From NCBI GenBank assembly GCA_016934695.1, contig JAFGSH010000055.1, positions 1 to 10,049 of the forward strand: DNA of 10,049 nt. Direction: 5' to 3'. The notes under the pieces were generated by a model. The model did no database searches and was not told the origin of the DNA. It saw only the letters and a program-made list of their open reading frames with translations. The stretch is from Deltaproteobacteria bacterium (GTDB taxonomy: Bacteria > Desulfobacterota > Syntrophia > Syntrophales > UBA2210). Below, piece by piece: positions 5,722 through 10,049 of the stretch. Both the position numbers and the translations under genes were made by a program. Each line of letters opens with the position of its first letter. The stretch's first letter is position 1.

Positions 5722-6264
5722 ATGTCAACGAAAGCAAAGCAAGCGGACCGGGACAAATACTTTGAAGCGGCATTTGCTGCAACCCTGGACATCGAAAAGG
5801 GGTTCGTCGATGACCCCGACGATCCCGGAGGAGAAACAAAATACGGGATATCGAAAAGGTCATACCCTGATCTTGATATCGCCTCACTGACCGTAGATGA
5901 AGCCAAGGCCATACTCCGCAAGGACTTCTGGGATCTGCTTTCCCTGTCAGAGGTTGAGAACCCCGAAATTGCCGGGGAGATCTTCGACACGTCCGTAAAT
6001 ATGGGGCAATGGACTGCCGCGGTCATAGCGCAAAAAGCCCTGAACTACCTGGGCGAGAGCCTGAAAGTTGACGGGAAGATCGGGCCGAAGACCATTGCGG
6101 CCCTCAATAAGTGGGGGGATAAGGACCCTCGCGCCCTGTTCATCTGCCTCAATGGGTTCCAGTTTATCCAATACACGGCAATCGTCAACTCAAAGCCCGC
6201 ACTCGAAGATTATGGGTGGGGATGGACGAAACGCATACAGCAATACCGGGGGGTGACGACATGA
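5722..6264 (+). CDS. Endolysin, glycoside hydrolase family 108 muramidase with PG_binding_3 domain
   Basis: This 180-residue enzyme should cut the N-acetylmuramic acid-N-acetylglucosamine bonds of peptidoglycan. Near the N-terminus E25-K-G-F is followed by DDPDDPGGETKYGIS (residues 30-44), matching the GH108 signature in which a Glu in an 'E.Gy' motif precedes 'nDp.DpGG.T.yGI'. E25 is the expected catalytic acid. 'VNMGQWTA' (92-99) is the second conserved piece, and the C-terminal part (about 95-178: 'LKVDGKIGPKTIAALN' and 'YGWGWTKRI') matches the associated PG_binding_3 domain, where a Trp-rich 'GW..R' end is typical. Length is normal for the family. No signal peptide is present, so release across the membrane would depend on a holin. 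An in-frame GTG immediately upstream (5719) is less well spaced from the ribosome binding site. The last codon overlaps the start of the next gene (ATGA). Confidence 0.9.
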   Translation: MSTKAKQADRDKYFEAAFAATLDIEKGFVDDPDDPGGETKYGISKRSYPDLDIASLTVDEAKAILRKDFWDLLSLSEVENPEIAGEIFDTSVNMGQWTAAVIAQKALNYLGESLKVDGKIGPKTIAALNKWGDKDPRALFICLNGFQFIQYTAIVNSKPALEDYGWGWTKRIQQYRGVTT

Positions 6265-6842
6265 TCAAGCTTCAGCCGGGGGATATATTTTGCAGTGCGA
6301 ACCCCATGTGCCTGGGGAGGGCCATTGTCTTTGTCGAGAAGGTTCACTCCTCAGATAATCAGGCTGAGTACAGTCACGTGGGGGCTATCACCCACGGGAA
6401 AATGGTTGATGAGCAAGAGATTCTCCAGTGGGCGGAAAAGGCTTTCAGGGAGGGGATCTCCCTCGAAGAGGCCGTCAGTTACGAGGCCCTGTGGACAAAC
6501 AAGCGCCGGGGTTTTTACGAGGCGTACAAAGGGAAGAAGGTCCTGATTGGCCGTCACGAAAATATGACCCCGGAAGCCTACGTGAAGGGGTGGGGGGCGG
6601 TCAAGAACCTGGAAGGAAAGATCTATGCCGGTCATCGTTTGGCCCTCTTCCTCGCGCTGCCCTTTCTCGCAAAGTACATCAATCTCGGCCTGGGGGTGTG
6701 CTCCGAGATCGGAGGGAAGCTTATCGCCGGGTCGGAAATCATTGAAGGTTTCTACTGGAAAGGAAAGAACCCGGATCACATCGCGGACATGATCCATCGC
6801 TGGAAGGGGTGGCATGTCGTCTCCGAAGCTGTCCTGGAATAA
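6261..6842 (+). CDS. Circularly permuted papain-fold (YiiX / NlpC-P60-like) cysteine hydrolase
   Basis: This 193-residue protein starts at ATG 6261, overlapping the endolysin stop; a longer GTG start at 6216 is less likely because it would run deep into the endolysin gene. The order of motifs is that of permuted NlpC/P60 proteins: 'LQPGDIF' at the N-terminus (residues 4-10), then 'EYSHVGAIT' (36-44) with the likely catalytic His39. A 'SYEAL' Glu75 follows, and 'GLGVCSEIGGKL' (143-154) carries the likely nucleophile Cys147. In the usual unpermuted fold Cys precedes His. The stretch before the Cys (about 127-146, LALFLALPFLAKYINLGLGV) is markedly hydrophobic and could touch membrane. Family members act on peptide or acyl bonds, and in phages they accompany cell-wall genes. 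Its place after the endolysin suggests a second wall- or envelope-directed activity, but the substrate cannot be read from sequence. It is not preceded by a signal peptide. Confidence 0.75.
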   Translation: MIKLQPGDIFCSANPMCLGRAIVFVEKVHSSDNQAEYSHVGAITHGKMVDEQEILQWAEKAFREGISLEEAVSYEALWTNKRRGFYEAYKGKKVLIGRHENMTPEAYVKGWGAVKNLEGKIYAGHRLALFLALPFLAKYINLGLGVCSEIGGKLIAGSEIIEGFYWKGKNPDHIADMIHRWKGWHVVSEAVLE

Positions 6843-6854
6843 GAAGGGGGATTC

Positions 6855-9245
6855 ATGGCGTCTGATGCCGAAAGAGTAGTTTCGATCATCTTCAACGGCG
6901 TTGACAATGTCTCCTCTGTAGCAGGTGATGTAACCGGGACACTCGGGAAAATCGGGGACGTTGTCGAGGGAATAGCACACCCTTTCGCCGTCCTGGGGGA
7001 GAACGTCCTTAAGACCGAAGCCGCCCTCGCGGCCCTCGCGGCCGGAGGGCTTTTGTATGCCCTTAACAGGTCGATAGATTTTCAATCCGCTTCCATTGAA
7101 CTCCTGAAGGTCCTGGGGGACGAATCGGACCGGCTCGGGGAGGCACAGCAGAAGGCCCTCGAACTGTCCGACGCCTACGGGGTGAGCAGCACGGCGATCC
7201 TCGGGGCAATGGCGAATTTCAAACAGGCCGGGTTCGATCTTGACGGCGCCATGACACTCGCCGCGAACTCCTTGGACCTGGTCATTGCCGGAGACCTGGA
7301 AGCGGCTGAGGCGAGCGAGATCCTGGTGGCAGCCCTGAAGGGATTCAAGGCCCCAGCGGGAGACGCCACCCGTCTTACCGATATCTTGAACGAGGTATCA
7401 AACAACTACGCAACCAATGTCCGGGAACTCGGGGTCGGCATGGCGGCGATCTCCCCGATCGCCCGCACCATGGGTTTTTCGATGGAGGAGACCGCCGGGC
7501 TCGTCACGCCGATCATCGAAGTCTTTCGATCCGGAGACGAAGCGGCAACCGCCCTGAAGACCGGCCTCCTCAAACTGGTCGACGATTCCAAGCCGGTCAG
7601 AGAGGCCCTGTCCTCAATCGGTGTATCTCAGACGGACGCGAACGGCGCTCTTCGTTCCGGGAAGGATATCCTCTTTGACGTAGCCACCGCCTTCCAGGGG
7701 CTGGAACAGAATCAAAAGCTCTATGTCACGCAGCAGCTTGTCGGTATCCACCAGGCCGGGCGCATGGTGGAGATCTTTGACGCCCTCAGCAAGACGACGG
7801 AGATCACGGCAACGGCCATGGGTGCGGCGGGGTCGGCAGCGGAGGAAGTCAAGAAGAGACTTGAAAGCGCGGAAGTCGCAGTTGATCGGTTCAAGACGGG
7901 GTTCGAGAACCTGGGCATAGCGATCGGTAACGAATTCCTCATGGCCGCACAGGAGGCCATTGAAGGCGGGACCGACATTGAACATGCCCTCCAGCAAGTC
8001 GTCAAGGACGGGACCTTTGCACCGATATTTGACAGGCTCCGCGCCTTCGGGGTCGATATCGGGGATTATCTGCATGCGATAGCGGAAGCGATCCCGGAGG
8101 CCTTTGAGCAGGTTGACTTTGACCGGCTTATGGAATCGCTCGGGAACCTGGGGGGATCGTTCAAGAGTATTTATGACGCGATCTTTGGGGACCTGGACCT
8201 GACGAAGCCGGAGGACCTGGCGCAGGCGATCCAGAAAGTCGTCGATACGATCACCACCCTTACCAATGTCACATCCGGCATTGTTGAACAGGTATCCCCC
8301 CTCGTTGAGATGTTCGTCAATATGACAGAGAAGACGAACAAATGGGACGCCGAAACTCAGAAAGCCGCAGGGAATCGGCTGGCCGATGCGATGATCATAG
8401 ACAAGTTTGGAGCCGCAGCCGGCGGCGCGATGGTTTTTCTTGCCGGTCTCGGGAACGCGGCGGAGACGACCGACGAAGCAATCTCTGAATTGAACATCCT
8501 GGGCGATCCCTTTTCGGCAATGACCTATGGGGCGCAGGACGCGACTGAAGCGATCGAAGAAGTCCCCTCGGCCTTTGGGGACATACACGCCGCAATAGCG
8601 GATATGCCTCCTTTGGAGATTGTCGACCCGGCGAAGACCGAAACGGACATGGGAGAACTGTGGGAGGTCGTAAAGGGTGCCTGTGATGACATTAATGCAG
8701 GCCTGAAGGCCAGTGGTGGAGCACAGGTTCCGGCCAAGGTCGATGAAGCATCCCTGGTAGTAGTGAAGCAGACCCTGGAAGAGAAGCTTCCGAAAACGCA
8801 TGAGCTTGATGTCAAGATTAAACAGGAGTTGATCAGGGCGCAGACCGAAATAACCACGGCCACCATTCGATCCGAAACGGAAAAATGGAAGTCGATGTTT
8901 GAGTCCGTCAATGTCGGGATCGAAAGCACCGGGGACACGCTCCAGTCCTTTTGGGACACGCTCGCCGGGGGGGACCTCAGTCTGTCTCAGCGGATGGACC
9001 TGGAAAGCTATATCGAAGAGGAGAACGACAGGAGACGGGAAGAGTTCGATCTACAGAAGAGATTGACCGAACAGCAGATTGCATTGAACCAGTTGAAGGT
9101 TGAGGCCCTGGAGCGGGGAGACGCCTTGATATCGATTGAAGGGTCCGGGCTGCAACCGCATCTTGAAGCCTTCATGTGGGAGATCCTGGAGGCGATACAG
9201 ATCAGGGCGAACGCAACCGGGGCTGAGTTTTTGTTGGGGGTTTAA
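6855..9245 (+). CDS. Tail tape measure protein (TP901 type, siphovirus-like)
   Basis: This protein has 796 residues, compared with 853 for lambda gpH. It begins 12 bases after the previous stop with a GAAGGGGG tract. Residues about 55-70 form a small hydrophobic stretch (AALAALAAGGLLYAL). The core, about 75-370, carries the tape measure domain seen as 'ELSDAYGVSSTAILGAMANFKQAG', 'NEVSNNYATNVRELGVGMAAIS', 'MGFSMEETAGLVTPIIEVFRSGDEAATALKTGL' and 'YVTQQLVGIHQAGRMVEIFDAL'. These are the typical repeated helix patterns of the TP901/PhageMin_Tail group. A second hydrophobic patch is near 516-532 (FGAAAGGAMVFLAGLGN). A Glu/Arg-rich heptad-like segment (about 724-756, 'RRREEFDLQKRLTEQQ') is followed by a conserved end (about 765-796, 'GLQPHLEAFMWEILEAIQIRAN'). 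The protein sets tail length; at about 0.15 nm per residue, 796 residues imply a tail near 0.12 micrometres. The estimate is approximate. Confidence 0.92.
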   Translation: MASDAERVVSIIFNGVDNVSSVAGDVTGTLGKIGDVVEGIAHPFAVLGENVLKTEAALAALAAGGLLYALNRSIDFQSASIELLKVLGDESDRLGEAQQKALELSDAYGVSSTAILGAMANFKQAGFDLDGAMTLAANSLDLVIAGDLEAAEASEILVAALKGFKAPAGDATRLTDILNEVSNNYATNVRELGVGMAAISPIARTMGFSMEETAGLVTPIIEVFRSGDEAATALKTGLLKLVDDSKPVREALSSIGVSQTDANGALRSGKDILFDVATAFQGLEQNQKLYVTQQLVGIHQAGRMVEIFDALSKTTEITATAMGAAGSAAEEVKKRLESAEVAVDRFKTGFENLGIAIGNEFLMAAQEAIEGGTDIEHALQQVVKDGTFAPIFDRLRAFGVDIGDYLHAIAEAIPEAFEQVDFDRLMESLGNLGGSFKSIYDAIFGDLDLTKPEDLAQAIQKVVDTITTLTNVTSGIVEQVSPLVEMFVNMTEKTNKWDAETQKAAGNRLADAMIIDKFGAAAGGAMVFLAGLGNAAETTDEAISELNILGDPFSAMTYGAQDATEAIEEVPSAFGDIHAAIADMPPLEIVDPAKTETDMGELWEVVKGACDDINAGLKASGGAQVPAKVDEASLVVVKQTLEEKLPKTHELDVKIKQELIRAQTEITTATIRSETEKWKSMFESVNVGIESTGDTLQSFWDTLAGGDLSLSQRMDLESYIEEENDRRREEFDLQKRLTEQQIALNQLKVEALERGDALISIEGSGLQPHLEAFMWEILEAIQIRANATGAEFLLGV

Positions 9246-9248
9246 TCC

Positions 9249-9602
9249 ATGCTTGAAATGATCGGGATATCTTCGCCGGTACAGGACAGCAACGGAGCGG
9301 TTGTTGTCCCTCTTCTCCCGGACTCGAAGATCAAGGACATATCCCGCCGGGTTTCTCGGACACAGACCCTTGACGGTGGATGCGTCATCACGGACGGCGG
9401 CTTCTCGCATGGGGACAGGACCTGGGAGGTCGTAACGAAGTACGATCAATCCCGATGGAATGCCCTGCTTCACCTGGCGGAGGATTATTCGCTCGTCATG
9501 ATTTCTTCCGCCGAAGGTCTGTTCTTGGGAACGATAAGTTTACTGGAGCCGGTCGATGCAACGATCCGGTTTCGTGTCTTGCTGAAAGAAAAATTGACAT
9601 AA
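9249..9602 (+). CDS. Small tail protein in the lambda gpM position
   Basis: This 117-residue protein follows the tape measure stop by three bases, with a GGGGG tract upstream as a weak ribosome binding site. It looks beta-rich: 'GAVVVPLLPDSKIKD', 'DGGCVITDGGFSHGDRTWEVVT' and 'RFRVLLKEKLT' alternate hydrophobic and polar residues, and there is one helix 'SRWNALLHLAEDYS'. No signal peptide or membrane span is seen. I do not recognise a family. In lambda the gene directly after the tape measure is M (109 residues), a minor tail tip protein. Size and place are similar, so a tail-tip or tape-measure-associated role is inferred, at low certainty. Alternatively it could be a distal tail or assembly factor. 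Confidence 0.5.
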   Translation: MLEMIGISSPVQDSNGAVVVPLLPDSKIKDISRRVSRTQTLDGGCVITDGGFSHGDRTWEVVTKYDQSRWNALLHLAEDYSLVMISSAEGLFLGTISLLEPVDATIRFRVLLKEKLT

Positions 9603-9607
9603 AGGAG
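9601..9607 (+). promoter_or_regulatory. Ribosome binding site of the last, truncated gene
   Basis: AAAGGAG ends eight bases before ATG 9616 and chooses it over a second in-frame ATG at 9628. Confidence 0.6.
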
Positions 9608-9615
9608 TGTGAACA

Positions 9616-10049
9616 ATGGGACATAGAATGAAGATCGGGGTCAATACAGAGGCCGAAATAACGGGGAGAAAGAATCTTCTGGCCGCGCTCTTGATGCAAT
9701 CGATATGGGACGTGGCATGTTACGGGCCGGACGGGAAGAAAAAATGGGAGAGCCGGGGGAATCCTAACGTCATGACAGACGAAGGGCTGGATCATCTTCT
9801 GAATGTCTTGCTGCATGGATCGACTCAGATCACGACATGGTACGTGGTTCCCTTTGAAGACGATTTCACGGCGGACGGAGACGAAACGTATGCCGTGCCG
9901 GGGTTCACGGAATGCACCGCCTATGATGAGACAAACAGAGTGGAGTTTAACGAAGCGGCCTCTTCCGGTCAGTCCGTGACGAACTCAGCGAACAAGGCCA
10001 GCTTCAGCATCAATGCCACGAAAACGATCTATGGGGCGGCCCTCGTCGG
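9616..10049 (+). CDS. Tail or fibre-associated protein, 5' part only (runs off window)
   Basis: The frame is open from ATG 9616 to the window edge, 144 complete codons with no stop. The visible sequence includes 'MKIGVNTEAEITGRKN', 'VMTDEGLDHLLNVLLHG' and 'TTWYVVPFEDDF', then 'PGFTECTAYDETNRVEFNEAASSGQ' region and 'NSANKASFSINATKTIYGAALV'. This pattern (a N.mT.eGl..ll helix, a W(Y) strand, a '.E.taYde..R..f' segment and a '.sv.nsa..a.F.in...ti.GaaL' beta strand) is one I recognise from phage virion proteins near the tail tip or fibre, but I cannot name a specific family. It lies 13 bases after the gpM-position gene and starts with a good ribosome binding site. Function is inferred from the tail gene context. 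Confidence 0.55.
   Translation, partial: MGHRMKIGVNTEAEITGRKNLLAALLMQSIWDVACYGPDGKKKWESRGNPNVMTDEGLDHLLNVLLHGSTQITTWYVVPFEDDFTADGDETYAVPGFTECTAYDETNRVEFNEAASSGQSVTNSANKASFSINATKTIYGAALV

Noticed and set aside
6216..6260. Upstream GTG 6216 as the start of the cysteine hydrolase
   Set aside because: It would add 15 residues overlapping the endolysin gene by 49 bases. ATG 6261 overlaps the endolysin stop as ATGA, as other starts in this operon do, and gives the usual 'LQPGDIF' N-terminus.
7614..8801. 395-codon open frame on the minus strand
   Set aside because: It lies fully inside the tape measure gene on the opposite strand, has Arg/Cys/Gly-biased composition with no recognisable domain, and no start signal. 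It is a composition artefact.

Overview
This window is a densely packed, single-strand (all +) block of late virion genes from a tailed phage or prophage, most likely with a lambda-like siphovirus tail. It was assigned from protein motifs, gene sizes and gene order only. No gap between genes approaches 300 bases, and I saw no tRNA, rRNA, insertion sequence, CRISPR array, integrase, promoter or convincing terminator. The host cannot be named from this sequence. Strong AAAGGAGGT-type ribosome binding sites show a bacterial host. GC-rich codon use and a GH108-type endolysin fit a Gram-negative host; a Desulfobacterota-like or other anaerobic proteobacterial host is only a guess.

The head region (1-3392) opens with the C-terminal end of an S49/SppA-type capsid maturation protease. 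Its tail doubles as a scaffold protein made from an internal in-frame start at 144, the same arrangement as lambda C/Nu3. Next come a two-domain capsid decoration protein (686-1465), an HK97-fold type major capsid protein (1494-2492), a small head-tail connector (2503-2826) and a gpZ-like minor tail/completion protein (2823-3392). The tail region continues with a tail terminator-like protein (3389-3847), the major tail tube protein (3871-4890) and a tail assembly chaperone (4901-5338).

The chaperone carries a textbook -1 programmed frameshift signal. The heptamer G GGA AAA lies directly before its TAG stop, and a long base-paired element starts five bases later. Frameshifting adds a 56-residue T-like domain in a frame that has no usual start codon, giving a 201-residue G-T fusion.

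The order then departs from lambda. A small single-span membrane protein (5502-5708), a GH108 endolysin (5722-6264) and a circularly permuted papain-fold (YiiX/NlpC-like) cysteine hydrolase (6261-6842) sit between the chaperone and the tape measure gene (6855-9245). This looks like a lysis cassette inserted at the chaperone/tape-measure junction. After the tape measure come a small protein in the gpM position (9249-9602) and the start of a probable tail or fibre-associated protein that runs off the window (9616 onward).

As a unit, the genes would build a scaffolded, protease-matured and decorated capsid, close it, and assemble a flexible tail about 0.12 micrometres long around the tape measure using the G/G-T chaperones. 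They would also supply at least part of the lysis machinery. Expression appears tuned at translation: abundant proteins (decoration, capsid, tail tube, endolysin) have strong ribosome binding sites after short spacers, while low-copy connectors overlap by ATGA/GTGA and are probably translationally coupled.
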